A stretch of 33,927 bases of DNA. Source: Chryseobacterium contaminans (lineage in GTDB: Bacteria; Bacteroidota; Bacteroidia; Flavobacteriales; Weeksellaceae). The number at the start of each line of letters is the position of its first letter. The stretch's first letter is position 1. The position numbers and the translations under genes are program-made. The stretch spans positions 1 to 33,927 of the forward strand of contig NZ_MAYF01000246.1 of assembly GCF_001684955.1 (NCBI RefSeq), read 5' to 3'. The notes beneath the pieces were generated by a model. That model made no database searches and was not told the DNA's origin. It saw only the letters and a list, made by a program, of their open reading frames with translations. Shown here piece by piece: positions 10,504-19,224 of the stretch.

Positions 10504-12849
10504 ATGAAAGTTAAACAATACAAAACAGCTAAAATTACAGCTGCACTTTTATATTTTTCTTATTCTTTATCTCCAAAAGCCTATGCAGCAATGCCTTTTA
10601 TTTCAGAAAATTCTTTGCAGGTGTATTCATTACAGGCGCAACAAAAAGGTAATGTGAGTGGTCGTATCGTCAATGCAGAGGGCAAACCCATAGCAAATGT
10701 ACACGTTAAGTTAATCGGAATTGGAAATACTCGGTCTGATAAAGAAGGGTATTTTAAATTTGAAGGAATAACATATGGAAAATACGAACTGGTAATTAGC
10801 CTGGAGGGATATGAAAATATGGCCCAATCTATTGAAATTAATGAAGATAATTATCAATTGCCCGAACCGGTTGTTATGCAGCCTGCAAGACATCATTTGG
10901 ATGAAGTTGTTGTAACTGCAAGCAGATTGGCAGAACATATTGATGAGGTTCCTTCCTCCATAACCTATATTGGGGGTAAGACACTAGACCAGCAGCGGCA
11001 GATCAACGATAACCTGCCATCTATCCTGATGCAAAAAGTGCCTAGTATATCCCCTAGTGAAGAAAGCCAAAATAACTTTATTGCCAAGATCCGCGGACGC
11101 AATTTTTTGGTACTGATTGATGGTATCCCACAATCCACGCCTTTACGTAATGGTGGACGTGACCTACGGACCATTGATGCTACTGCCATAGATCATATCG
11201 AGGTGATCAACGGGGCAACGGCCATGTATGGTAACGGAGCCGCTGGCGGTGTAATAAACTACATTACTAAAAAACCTAAAAAAGGCAGAAAACTTAATTC
11301 ATCTACTTATCTCAATAATTCACTGAGTCTGGTCAGACCAAACGAAACCTACGGATATAATATTGCTCAAGTTTTTTCCGGACAGATTGGAAAATGGGAT
11401 TATGTCCTTCAAGGCAAAATGGGCCATACAGGTGTTGTGCGAAGTTCCGATGGTACAGTAGTAAGTCCTTTTTACGGATTAGGTGAGACCAATTCTTATA
11501 ATACACTGGCTAAAATCGGTTATCAGATCGCTCCTAACCATCATGTAGAAGTGATGGGAAACTATTATCGAAGCTTACAGGACAGCAAATATGTAGGTAC
11601 GACGGGTAAGTTTGGCGAATCACCGGCAGTTGGTATTCCTGCTGATGCGCTCATTAATGGCGGTACACCCTATAACAAGGCCTTACATTTAAAATATGAT
11701 GGTCAATATGGAAAAACCGAGGCAAACCTGAGCCTGTATTACGAAGATATGAATACAGTGTTTGAAACCTATAATCAAAACTATTCTGATCATAAGGGAG
11801 CCAGGCTCAATTTCAATACTCCATTTCAACTTGGTACCCATTCCAAAATTTCTCTTATTTACGGTATTGATCTACTAAAAGATCATACGGTACAGAAGAC
11901 GCTGAAAGACGAACTGGTAACACCGGATATGAATATGAATAATCTCGCCTTTTATGTACAGAGTAAAGTAAATATTGGCCCCGACTGGATCCTAAAGGGA
12001 GGAATACGTTATGAAAATATCCGTTTCAAAGTTGGGGATCTGATTAAAAATGGTAAACTGACTGCTGGTGAAAATAACCATTCTGATGCTTTTGTATTCA
12101 ATCTGGCAACACGGTATAATAAATACAGCTATCTACAGCCTTTTGCATCCTTTTCACAAGGATACTCAATTGGGGATGTTGGGCTTATTTTACGTAATGG
12201 CGTGCCATTAAGCAAAATTGATCCCAGGCCAGTTATTGTTAACAACTTAGAATTCGGAATAAATGGTAAGATGGGGGTATGGGATTATCAGCTCATAGGG
12301 TACTATAGTACTTCTAAGAAGGGTACTACTTTCGCTGAAACTTCTGTACCTGGTACTTATGAGCTGAGCCAGGTACCGCAACGTATTTATGGAGTGGAGT
12401 TTGTCGCCAATGTAAAGCCTGTTCAATGGTTGACACTTGGCACAGTACTGGGGTATATGGACGGTCGTCAGGATTTGAAAAATGAGGGAAATTTCAAAGA
12501 CAAGCTTGATAATTCTATTATTTCTCCTTTCAAGATTAATTTAAATGCTGATTTTAAGTTATCTGAAAAATGGAATGTATACCTACAATACCTGCATTTA
12601 GGAGGAAGAGATGTATTTCCTGCAGAAGCATACAACTATGGGAAATACCCAATTTCAGGTTATAATCTTGTTGATTTACAAACTAAATACAAATATCAGC
12701 AATTTACTTTTTTATTTTCCATTAATAATCTACTCAATGCTGATTATTATCCTATTCATGCCGAAGTAAGGGGTGCAACCAATGAAGGCCGTTATTATAT
12801 CAAAGGATCTGGAACAATGGCAAGCATAGGGATACAATTCGATCTTTAA
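10504..12849 (+). CDS. TonB-dependent outer-membrane receptor, siderophore type
   Basis: The 781-residue protein has an N-terminal signal region (about 1-29), then a carboxypeptidase-regulatory-like beta-sandwich (about 50-125; GNVSGRIVNAEGKPIANVHV) typical of Bacteroidota receptors. Next come a TonB-box-like DEVVVTASR, the plug domain (about 140-255, with VLIDGIPQSTPLR and the GATAMYGNGAAGGVINYITK block) and a C-terminal beta-barrel ending in a terminal strand with aromatic and hydrophobic alternation (GTMASIGIQFDL). Such receptors import ferric siderophores, or cobalamin or sugars, using TonB-ExbBD energy. The AYGNGAAGG-type plug and the lack of a partner SusD favour a siderophore. No biosynthesis or ABC genes are adjacent. 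It looks like a stand-alone cassette, with sequence texture somewhat unlike its neighbours, and may have been acquired. Confidence 0.92.
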   Translation: MKVKQYKTAKITAALLYFSYSLSPKAYAAMPFISENSLQVYSLQAQQKGNVSGRIVNAEGKPIANVHVKLIGIGNTRSDKEGYFKFEGITYGKYELVISLEGYENMAQSIEINEDNYQLPEPVVMQPARHHLDEVVVTASRLAEHIDEVPSSITYIGGKTLDQQRQINDNLPSILMQKVPSISPSEESQNNFIAKIRGRNFLVLIDGIPQSTPLRNGGRDLRTIDATAIDHIEVINGATAMYGNGAAGGVINYITKKPKKGRKLNSSTYLNNSLSLVRPNETYGYNIAQVFSGQIGKWDYVLQGKMGHTGVVRSSDGTVVSPFYGLGETNSYNTLAKIGYQIAPNHHVEVMGNYYRSLQDSKYVGTTGKFGESPAVGIPADALINGGTPYNKALHLKYDGQYGKTEANLSLYYEDMNTVFETYNQNYSDHKGARLNFNTPFQLGTHSKISLIYGIDLLKDHTVQKTLKDELVTPDMNMNNLAFYVQSKVNIGPDWILKGGIRYENIRFKVGDLIKNGKLTAGENNHSDAFVFNLATRYNKYSYLQPFASFSQGYSIGDVGLILRNGVPLSKIDPRPVIVNNLEFGINGKMGVWDYQLIGYYSTSKKGTTFAETSVPGTYELSQVPQRIYGVEFVANVKPVQWLTLGTVLGYMDGRQDLKNEGNFKDKLDNSIISPFKINLNADFKLSEKWNVYLQYLHLGGRDVFPAEAYNYGKYPISGYNLVDLQTKYKYQQFTFLFSINNLLNADYYPIHAEVRGATNEGRYYIKGSGTMASIGIQFDL

Positions 12850-12910
12850 AGTTACTACTAAATAACTTTGAACATTACAAATTCTGAATTGATTCAATTG
12901 AATAATAGGT

Positions 12911-12947
12911 AATAAAAGAAGATACCTAGAATACATCTTCTTTTATT
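12911..12947 (+). terminator. Hairpin after the receptor gene
   Basis: AATAAAAGAAGAT (12911-12923) pairs perfectly with ATCTTCTTTTATT (12935-12947) around an 11-base loop. The distal arm is T-rich, so it can serve as a terminator 62 bases past the receptor stop. Confidence 0.7.
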
Positions 12948-12972
12948 ATACACTATATCCATTTATACGAAC

Positions 12973-13010
12973 AAAAAAGGCTATCTCACTTTTGAGACAG
13001 CCTTTTTTTT
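12973..13010. terminator. Bidirectional terminator between convergent genes
   Basis: An A-run, then GGCTATCTCA (12979-12988), loop CTTT, TGAGACAGCC (12993-13002), then T8. One mismatch interrupts the 10-bp stem. It serves the minus-strand gene at 13028 and backs up the receptor terminator. Confidence 0.9.
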
Positions 13011-13027
13011 ATTTTATTTTACATCTG

Positions 13028-13372
13028 TTAATCTCCATCTGAGAACATTGAATTCGCCAGAGAAGTTACGATTGATAGTAATATACTGAAGACAAAAGCC
13101 CACCAGAAGCCGTCTACCACCATGCTGTCTATAAAATAGTCTGCAATCAGGATAATTCCGGCATTAATAACCAATGCAAAGAATCCTAAGGTAAGAATGG
13201 TAAGCGGAAGCCCGAACAGGCTTAAAATAGGCTTTACAAATATGTTTAATACTCCAAGTACAATGGCAAAGATAATCGCGGATGAAAACCCTTCAAAATG
13301 TACACCTGGTAAAACTTTAGTTAAAAGGTATGCCACAATTGCGGTGACAAACAAACGGATAATTAAGTTCAT
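13028..13372 (-). CDS. Four-helix membrane protein, phage-holin superfamily IV (PF04020-like)
   Basis: The 114-residue protein is almost entirely hydrophobic, with four predicted membrane helices (about 4-21, 28-48, 53-78, 86-107). The motif FAIVLGVLNIFVKPIL and the following LPLTILTLGFF are characteristic of the small YvlD/PF04020 family often labelled phage holin. The label is historical: members are ordinary chromosomal inner-membrane proteins of unclear, possibly envelope-stress, function. There is no prophage nearby, so I do not read this as a lysis gene. It is monocistronic between a bidirectional terminator and the thioesterase gene. Confidence 0.88.
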   Translation of the reverse strand: MNLIIRLFVTAIVAYLLTKVLPGVHFEGFSSAIIFAIVLGVLNIFVKPILSLFGLPLTILTLGFFALVINAGIILIADYFIDSMVVDGFWWAFVFSILLSIVTSLANSMFSDGD

Positions 13373-13491
13373 TTCGTTATTTTTTATAGTTATGGGGTGT
13401 ATGGAGCAAAAGCCATTCCATTTTAGGATAGAAAATCACTTTAAACCCTTTATTTAGGGAATATTTTACATAACACGATCCTAAAAATGAG

Positions 13492-13914
13492 TTATTTTAT
13501 CTTCATCATAGTTACTAATGAAGTTGCTACATGACTTTCTGAACCCGATGCTTCATTCTGCACATAGATTTCTGTTCTGATCACACTGATCTTTGAGCCT
13601 CCTTTAATAACATAAGATTTTGAAACCAGAGCGTCTCCCATCGCCGGGCGCAGATAATTCACCTTTAATTCAACGGTTACCACATAACAGTCTTCCGGAT
13701 AATGACTCACTGCAGCATATCCTGAAGAGACATCCACCAAAGAAGCAATCATTGCTCCATTGAACATCCCTGCTTTTCTGGTCATCATTTCCATTTTGGG
13801 AATTTTAATGGAGACGAAATCGGTTTCTACTTCCAGCAGTTCTGCTTTATAGAATTTCAGGGTTTCTGAACGGTTGAAGCTGTCTGTAATGAGTTTCTTT
13901 TTCTCTGGGGTCAT
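13492..13914 (-). CDS. PaaI-type hotdog-fold thioesterase (DUF4442-like)
   Basis: The 140-residue protein shows the hotdog pattern. GMFNGAMIASLVDVSSGYAA (about 48-67) forms the central helix with the family's G-x-N/H-G and Asp-containing active-site region, followed by strands VVTVELKVNYLRPAMGD (about 78-94) and VIRTEIYVQNE. These cytoplasmic enzymes hydrolyse acyl- or aryl-CoA thioesters. The substrate is unknown, and no phenylacetate genes are adjacent. A -7 box lies just upstream (13931-13938). Confidence 0.82.
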   Translation of the reverse strand: MTPEKKKLITDSFNRSETLKFYKAELLEVETDFVSIKIPKMEMMTRKAGMFNGAMIASLVDVSSGYAAVSHYPEDCYVVTVELKVNYLRPAMGDALVSKSYVIKGGSKISVIRTEIYVQNEASGSESHVATSLVTMMKIK

Positions 13915-13930
13915 GAATTTTTATTTTAAA

Positions 13931-13938
13931 CAAAGGTA
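13931..13938 (-). promoter_or_regulatory. -7 box of the thioesterase gene
   Basis: The minus strand reads TACCTTTG, matching TAnnTTTG, about 17 bases before the ATG. The -33 box is not clear. Confidence 0.45.
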
Positions 13939-14006
13939 AGAGATAGTTATATTCAGCCATAAATACACAATTAATTTTTATAAGATATATTTATAGGTCT
14001 GTTGTC

Positions 14007-14054
14007 AAAAGGAAAACAGCCACCTCAAAATTAATGATAATGAAGTGGCTGTTT
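14007..14054 (-). terminator. Terminator of the GMC oxidoreductase/aldehyde dehydrogenase unit
   Basis: AAACAGCCAC (14014-14023) pairs perfectly with GTGGCTGTTT (14045-14054). On the minus strand the stem is followed by TTTTCCTTTT. It lies 18 bases past the GMC gene stop. Confidence 0.82.
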
Positions 14055-14071
14055 CTAGGTTTAAACCTTAT

Positions 14072-15622
14072 TTAAACTAACGATAACTTTTCTTCTGTTT
14101 CTGACTGTTTCATCTGATAATCTTCTTTAATCATATCTGCTGCCTTTTCTCCAATCATGATGGTAGGAGCATTGGTATTGCCGGAAACAACATCCGGCAT
14201 AATGGAAGCATCTGCTACACGAAGACCTTTTATCCCATACACTTTTAACCTTGGATCAACTACAGAAAGACTGTCTATTCCCATTTTACAGGTTCCGGTC
14301 ATGTGATGGTAAGTGGAACATGATTTTTTGATGTAATCCATCACTTCTTCTTTTGTTTTTCCTTCCCCTGGGTAAATTTCACCATCATTCCATTCTTTCA
14401 TTGCTTCTGTTCGCCCCATTTCACGACAAATCTCAACACATTTGTACATTGCTTCCAAATCAGATTCTTCGGATAAATACCTTGGATTGATTTCTAATGA
14501 CGAAGCTGGATCTGAAGAGATTAATTTGATATAGCCTTTGCTCGCAGGTCTGATAAACCCGGCGCAAAATGTGAATGCATTTTCAGGACCGGTAAATCCT
14601 GGGCTGTAATAAGGAAGCCCCATAAACAAAGGCTGCAGATCCGGAAAAACCATTTCTTCTTTACTTTTCCAGAACAGCTGTGCCTCCAGTAAATTAGCTT
14701 CAGGAGCAGGAATTTCTTTTTTTGCTTTGAAGATAACACTTGTCAAAAGATGATCCTGAAGGTTTTTCCCAACTCCTTTCAGATCTTTTATTACTGTAAT
14801 ACCTACAGCCTCAAGCTCTTCTTTATCCCCGATTCCTGAAATCATCAGAAGTTTTGCGGATTCTATAGTTCCACAAGATACGATCACCTCTTTGCCTGCC
14901 TTTGCTTCTATTAATTCTCCGTTTTTCATATACTGAACACCTACACACTTATCCCCTTCAAAAATCAGTTTCTGAGCCAGAGCATCAGTTTGAACCTGCA
15001 AATTGGAACGAGATATAACAGGATCTAAAAAAGCCTTTGCAGTTGAACATCTTTTGCCGTCTTTTCCAACACTGAGATGATTCAGACCTGCTCCCCAGAT
15101 TTCTTTATTAAAATCATCTGTCAAAGGATATCCTAATTCTTTACAGGCCTCAATAGCACTTGTTGAAATAGCATTAGGACGTTTGATACGGCTTACAAAA
15201 AGAGGGCCTTCTCCACCATGAACAGCATCTTCTCCATCTTCATGAGTTTCAGATTTTTTAAAGTAAGGCAATACACTTTCCCAGTCCCAGCCCACACATC
15301 CATTGTAAGCCCAATGGTCATAGTCCTGTTGATGCCCTCTGATATAGATCATTCCATTAATAGAACTTGAACCGCCTAATGTTTTCCCACGAGGCCAGTA
15401 TCGCGTATTTCCACCTGCATTTTCCTGAGCAACGGTATGATAAGCCCAATCTCTTTCAGTATTCCATATTGCCGGCCAGCCGGCCTGGTCCTGTACTTCA
15501 TTCACTTTATCATCTGGTCCCGCTTCCAACAGAAGAACATTTATATTTTCGTTTTCGCTTAATCTGTTGGCGATAACGGCTCCTGCTGAACCGGATCCCA
15601 CCACTATAAAATCGTATTTCAT
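14072..15622 (-). CDS. GMC-family FAD-dependent alcohol (choline-type) dehydrogenase
   Basis: The 516-residue protein begins with the FAD-binding fold DFIVVGSGSAGAVIANRLSE (4-23). It has the GMC signature region RYWPRGKTLGGSSSINGMIY (about 74-93) and a C-terminal catalytic pair: H440 in HHMTGTCKMG and N484 in SGNTNAPT. GMC enzymes oxidise a primary alcohol to the aldehyde. BetA (choline to betaine aldehyde) is the best-known relative, but the substrate here is undetermined. It follows the aldehyde dehydrogenase gene by 19 bases on the same strand, so the two probably oxidise an alcohol through the aldehyde to an acid. A divergent AraC regulator sits at the head of the unit. No betaine or choline transporter is present in the window. 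Confidence 0.9.
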   Translation of the reverse strand: MKYDFIVVGSGSAGAVIANRLSENENINVLLLEAGPDDKVNEVQDQAGWPAIWNTERDWAYHTVAQENAGGNTRYWPRGKTLGGSSSINGMIYIRGHQQDYDHWAYNGCVGWDWESVLPYFKKSETHEDGEDAVHGGEGPLFVSRIKRPNAISTSAIEACKELGYPLTDDFNKEIWGAGLNHLSVGKDGKRCSTAKAFLDPVISRSNLQVQTDALAQKLIFEGDKCVGVQYMKNGELIEAKAGKEVIVSCGTIESAKLLMISGIGDKEELEAVGITVIKDLKGVGKNLQDHLLTSVIFKAKKEIPAPEANLLEAQLFWKSKEEMVFPDLQPLFMGLPYYSPGFTGPENAFTFCAGFIRPASKGYIKLISSDPASSLEINPRYLSEESDLEAMYKCVEICREMGRTEAMKEWNDGEIYPGEGKTKEEVMDYIKKSCSTYHHMTGTCKMGIDSLSVVDPRLKVYGIKGLRVADASIMPDVVSGNTNAPTIMIGEKAADMIKEDYQMKQSETEEKLSLV

Positions 15623-15641
15623 GAGCTTTAATTTAAGATGT

Positions 15642-17048
15642 TTATTTCTTGGTGCTGATAACTTTAGGAGTTGTTACGGCTTTTAATCCTTCGATTCCGA
15701 ATTCTACTCCATAACCGGATTGTTTGGCTCCTCCAAACGGTACAAAAGGATGAATGGCTCCATGCTGATTAATCCAGACTGTTCCTGCTTCCAATTGTGC
15801 TGCCACTTTTTGGGCTTCATCAGGGTGATCACTCCAAACCGAAGCTCCTAAACCATTCTCTGAATTATTCGCTTTGTTAATTGCTTCTTCTACTGTTTTA
15901 TATTTGATAATTGGTAAAACAGGTCCGAACTGTTCTTCATCAACAATTCTATCTCCGTTATCAACGTTTCCTACTAGGGTTACAGGAATAAAATACCCTT
16001 CCAGATCAGGTTTTTGCCCTTTGAATAAAAAGTCTGCTCCTGTACTTTCAGCATCACGAATCAGATCCTGAATCTTATCGTACTGCATTTTATTTTGTAT
16101 TGGTCCCAGAACAACAGCTTCATCAGCACCATTCCCCATTGGAATATTGGAAGAATATCCTGCCAATGCTTCCACTACTTTTTCATAATCATCTTCGTGT
16201 ACATATAATCTTTTAAGACAGGCACAGGTTTGTCCCATATTCAGAAAGGCGCCCCAGAAAATATTTTCTATATGTTTGGCTATCTCCAACCCTGGTAAAA
16301 TAATTCCGGCATCATTTCCTCCACATTCCAGTGTAAGACGTGCCATATTGTTTGCAGAGGCCTCAATCACTTTTTTACCTGTTGCAATAGACCCTGTGAA
16401 CATAATTTTTCCTATCTCCGGATGTGATGTCAGGTAACCACCCACTTCTCCCTTACCGGTAACCACTTGTAAAATATCTTCAGGAAGTACGCTATTGATT
16501 ACTTTTATCATTTCAAGACTGCAGTAAGTAGTATATTCTGAAGGTTTGATCACTACAGCATTTCCCATTCTCAAGGATGGAATAATCTGCCAGATCGCAA
16601 TCATTAACGGCCAGTTCCATGGAGCAATAGCTGCCACAACTCCAATTGGATTTCTGTACAGAATGTCTTTTCTGGTTTCATCTTCGAAAACAACTTCTTC
16701 AGGCAGATCCAGTGATGCAGGAACCTGCGTCCAGCCTACACAAGCCTGCATTTCAAAATTAGCACCAGGTCCATTGAGAGGCTTCCCCTGCTCTCTGGTA
16801 ATCCATTCTGCCAGATGTTTTGAATGAGTCTGCAGGGCTTCTGCTACCTGTAATAAAATTTCTTTTCTTTCGGCATCCGGTCTTGCTGCCCATCGTTTTT
16901 GGGCTTTTTTTGCTTTTTCAATGATGACGTCTATTTCTTCATGGGAAGTATTTTCAACTTTACCAATAACCTCCAAAGTAGAGGGATTCAGAGATAAAAA
17001 ATCAGTATTTGAATTGGAAGTTTTTGTTTCTAACGATGTTCTTTCCAT
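15642..17048 (-). CDS. NAD(P)-dependent aldehyde dehydrogenase
   Basis: The family motifs are complete. Numbered from the longest open frame (which starts at 17096), they are N161 in APWNWPL, the KPSEYT cofactor segment, FTGSIATGKKV, general base E257 in LTLECGGND and nucleophile C291 in GQTCACLKRLYV. I chose the ATG at 17048 (468 residues), because the 16 extra residues upstream are unlike family N-termini. The protein oxidises an aldehyde to a carboxylate in the cytoplasm and is probably paired with the GMC dehydrogenase 19 bases downstream. Betaine-aldehyde dehydrogenase is possible but not shown. The first gene of the unit lies back-to-back with an AraC-type regulator gene. Confidence 0.9.
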   Translation of the reverse strand: MERTSLETKTSNSNTDFLSLNPSTLEVIGKVENTSHEEIDVIIEKAKKAQKRWAARPDAERKEILLQVAEALQTHSKHLAEWITREQGKPLNGPGANFEMQACVGWTQVPASLDLPEEVVFEDETRKDILYRNPIGVVAAIAPWNWPLMIAIWQIIPSLRMGNAVVIKPSEYTTYCSLEMIKVINSVLPEDILQVVTGKGEVGGYLTSHPEIGKIMFTGSIATGKKVIEASANNMARLTLECGGNDAGIILPGLEIAKHIENIFWGAFLNMGQTCACLKRLYVHEDDYEKVVEALAGYSSNIPMGNGADEAVVLGPIQNKMQYDKIQDLIRDAESTGADFLFKGQKPDLEGYFIPVTLVGNVDNGDRIVDEEQFGPVLPIIKYKTVEEAINKANNSENGLGASVWSDHPDEAQKVAAQLEAGTVWINQHGAIHPFVPFGGAKQSGYGVEFGIEGLKAVTTPKVISTKK

Positions 17049-17147
17049 TATTTTAAATATTTTGTATTTTACATAATTCGAAAATGATGAAAACATGATG
17101 TAATTTATTTACCTATTCTCTATTTTTTTTAACCTAAACTCTATCGT

Positions 17148-18017
17148 ATGGAAAAAATCGAAGAAAGAACCGTTTTCAGCATTCCATTTGGCGAATTGAA
17201 TGTGTTTGAAACGAATGTCGTATGCCATGATTTTCCTTTCTTTTTTGAAAAGCCTGTCATCACGCTAATGCTGAGTGGCAATAAAATCATCCGCAGTGAG
17301 GAGGAAACTTTTGAATTCAACGAGAGAAGTGTATTCATCCCGCCCTGTAATAAAGAGTTGAGTATCGATATTCATCCAGTTTTCCTGGAACCTACCAAAT
17401 GTCTGGTATTGAATATTGAACAGGAATATATCGACAGCGTTTTTCATGAAGTTATAGAAAACTGGCACCCGGACTGGGACAAAACAGGTTTTATGATGAA
17501 AGAAAATGCGGTAAAAAAATTTGTAAGCTCTGATGAATCTTTGTGGAGAAGCCTTACCCACCTTTATAACAGAAGGGTAGATGAAAGTATTTACGGGACT
17601 TCAGATTTTCTTCTAAGTTTAAGCCTTAAAGAACTGATTTATGAGCTGATGAAAACCAATGCAAAACATATCCTGTTCTACTCTGATAAAACAGAGAATA
17701 CCCCAACCGAACTTCAGGAAGTAATTTATTTTATCAAACAAAACTACAGAGAGCCTATTACCATCAAAAAACTTTCTTCACTTGCCGGAATGAGTGAAGC
17801 TAATCTGTTTAAAAAGTTTAAACATTCTTACCACTGTACTCCTGTAGAATATATTATTCAATTGAGAATTGAACATGCTAAACAGCTATTGATCAACAAT
17901 CCGGAAATCGGAATTAAAAATATATGCTTTGAATCCGGATTTAATACGCTGGAATATTTCTACAGAAAATTTACACAGATTACAGGAAAATCTCCAAAGA
18001 AGTTCACTATAATTTAA
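17148..18017 (+). CDS. AraC-family transcriptional regulator, divergent from the oxidation operon
   Basis: The 289-residue protein has an N-terminal cupin-like sensor region (about 1-180) resembling the AraC-N group. The C-terminal AraC/XylS DNA-binding domain (about 190-287) contains ITIKKLSSLAGMSEANLFKK (first helix-turn-helix) and IKNICFESGFNTLEYFYRKF (second), ending in the typical TGKSPKKF. It has no membrane segment. Its start lies 99 bases from the aldehyde dehydrogenase ATG in divergent orientation, so it most likely controls that operon in response to its substrate. The inducer is unknown. Confidence 0.92.
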   Translation: MEKIEERTVFSIPFGELNVFETNVVCHDFPFFFEKPVITLMLSGNKIIRSEEETFEFNERSVFIPPCNKELSIDIHPVFLEPTKCLVLNIEQEYIDSVFHEVIENWHPDWDKTGFMMKENAVKKFVSSDESLWRSLTHLYNRRVDESIYGTSDFLLSLSLKELIYELMKTNAKHILFYSDKTENTPTELQEVIYFIKQNYREPITIKKLSSLAGMSEANLFKKFKHSYHCTPVEYIIQLRIEHAKQLLINNPEIGIKNICFESGFNTLEYFYRKFTQITGKSPKKFTII

Positions 18018-18028
18018 TATCTTAGTAT

Positions 18029-18103
18029 TCTGAATAGTGCTTTTTAAGATAGCGCGTTTGACTGGCAGTCAAAAGGCCACGGGTTCGAATCCCGTATTCT
18101 CCA
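18029..18103 (+). tRNA. tRNA-Ala(GGC)-like sequence, intact 3' part, degenerate 5' part
   Basis: The anticodon arm is perfect: TTTGA (18057-18061), loop CTGGCAG with U33 and anticodon GGC at 18064-18066, and TCAAA (18069-18073). The T arm is perfect too: ACGGG, TTCGAAT, CCCGT (18079-18095). The 3' acceptor strand ATTCTCC plus discriminator A follows at 18096-18103; CCA is not encoded. The 5' acceptor strand should be GGGGAAT (allowing the G3-U70 alanine identity pair), but the bases present are TCTGAAT, and the D loop lacks the conserved GG. It therefore looks like the 3' portion of a tRNA-Ala gene, probably non-functional and perhaps an attachment-site remnant. A divergent working tRNA is less likely. 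Confidence 0.5.
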
Positions 18104-18144
18104 CTTTAAAATTCCTATTCATCCCACTAAAGCTTTAAACAGCC

Positions 18145-18489
18145 TTAAAAAAAAAATTCATTTTCCTCATCCACAAACATCCTCTTCCATTTTGTCACCG
18201 TATTTCTGCTTAATTTAAAATGATTGGCCAATTGCTTATTGGTATACTCATATTTTTTTTGATATTCTAAAATTTCTAAAATATCGGATTTGGAATAAGA
18301 GCGAAGCTTCTGATTCAGTTCTTCTGTCTCCTTACTGATGCCAAAAATTTTTTGGTTCAGTTCAATAATATTTAAAACGGTTAATTTCTTTTTGTTCAGT
18401 AATGCTTCACATTCTTTTTTCTTTTCAGGAAATTTATTTTCAATAATATCAGTGTAAATAAGTTTATAATTAGGCTGTGATCCTTTCAT
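18145..18489 (-). CDS. Small helix-turn-helix protein (transposase-HTH-like)
   Basis: The 114-residue protein is charged and probably partly coiled-coil (residues 20-70, rich in Lys, Glu and Leu), ending in a helix-turn-helix at about 80-105 (YTNKQLANHFKLSRNTVTKW). This type of HTH occurs in IS3-like OrfA proteins and in small flavobacterial regulators. No partner transposase catalytic domain and no terminal inverted repeats are visible, so I do not call an insertion sequence. It ends in a lysine/phenylalanine-rich tail, ENEFFF. It lies between the tRNA-like sequence and a second HTH gene of the same general design. Confidence 0.72.
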   Translation of the reverse strand: MKGSQPNYKLIYTDIIENKFPEKKKECEALLNKKKLTVLNIIELNQKIFGISKETEELNQKLRSYSKSDILEILEYQKKYEYTNKQLANHFKLSRNTVTKWKRMFVDEENEFFF

Positions 18490-18609
18490 AATGTTTTTCA
18501 GTTGAATAAATAGACATTTACTTTTACAGCATTATTTAATATATCGGGCATATTTCGTCAAGGCTGCCCTGATTTTTCAAACAGATTTGCAAAAGTCTGT
18601 CAAGTTTTA

Positions 18610-19053
18610 TTAATTGCCAGAGTTTCCGTATTTACTTATCCATTTATAGAGTGTGGTTTTGGGGATGCAATAGCGTTCTATGACTTTATTTTTAGTCATT
18701 TTCCCCGTTGCTATCTGCTCCAGGCAGAAATCAATAACCTCCTTTGAATAGATACTTTTCCGGAACTGTGGCAAAGCAGATTTATGCGGGTCGTGTTTCT
18801 CTTGTTTTTTATGACGGGCTGCTGGTGGTGCAAACAGTATCAGATGCTGTGAATAGAGTCTGAAAAAATCGTATTCAAGCAATTTGCTCCATTTCAGCAA
18901 TATATCAGTTGGAAGATTTTCTGATGAGAGCATTTTTTTTATTTCATCTTCCGTACAGTTCATGAAATTGCAGATACGGGACATATCTGTCCCGCTTTCT
19001 GCAACTTGTTGACCGATTAAATTTCCAATATGGATATTTTTAAAGTTCAACAT
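18610..19053 (-). CDS. Small helix-turn-helix protein, second of the pair
   Basis: The 147-residue protein has an N-terminal region with a helical DNA-binding look (about 10-60; GNLIGQQVAESGTDMSRICN), a basic linker (RHKKQEKHDPHKS, about 80-92) and a C-terminal helix-turn-helix (about 112-142; TKNKVIERYCIPKTTLYKWI). The final module resembles that of the neighbouring 114-residue protein and of transposase-type HTH proteins. The function is unknown; I infer DNA binding. The gene stands alone, 120 bases from its neighbour and 171 bases from the secreted-protein cluster. Confidence 0.7.
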   Translation of the reverse strand: MLNFKNIHIGNLIGQQVAESGTDMSRICNFMNCTEDEIKKMLSSENLPTDILLKWSKLLEYDFFRLYSQHLILFAPPAARHKKQEKHDPHKSALPQFRKSIYSKEVIDFCLEQIATGKMTKNKVIERYCIPKTTLYKWISKYGNSGN

Positions 19054-19224
19054 AAGTATTTATATAGAATTTGTATTTTTTATGGATATTTTTTCCAACC
19101 AGGAAAAAGCAGCAACTAAGGGTGTTCATCCATAATTTAGATTAGTATTGCAGTATTTTTAATATTGTATACAAAAACAGGCTGATCAATTTTATAGTCT
19201 GTAATCTGGTACTATGTATGTCCG

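Noticed and set aside
13028..13372. Prophage lysis (holin) gene
   Set aside because: The holin label is a family name. There are no other phage genes, and the protein family is common on chromosomes outside phages.
18145..19053. Insertion sequence formed by the two HTH genes
   Set aside because: No catalytic transposase domain, terminal inverted repeats or target-site duplication could be seen.
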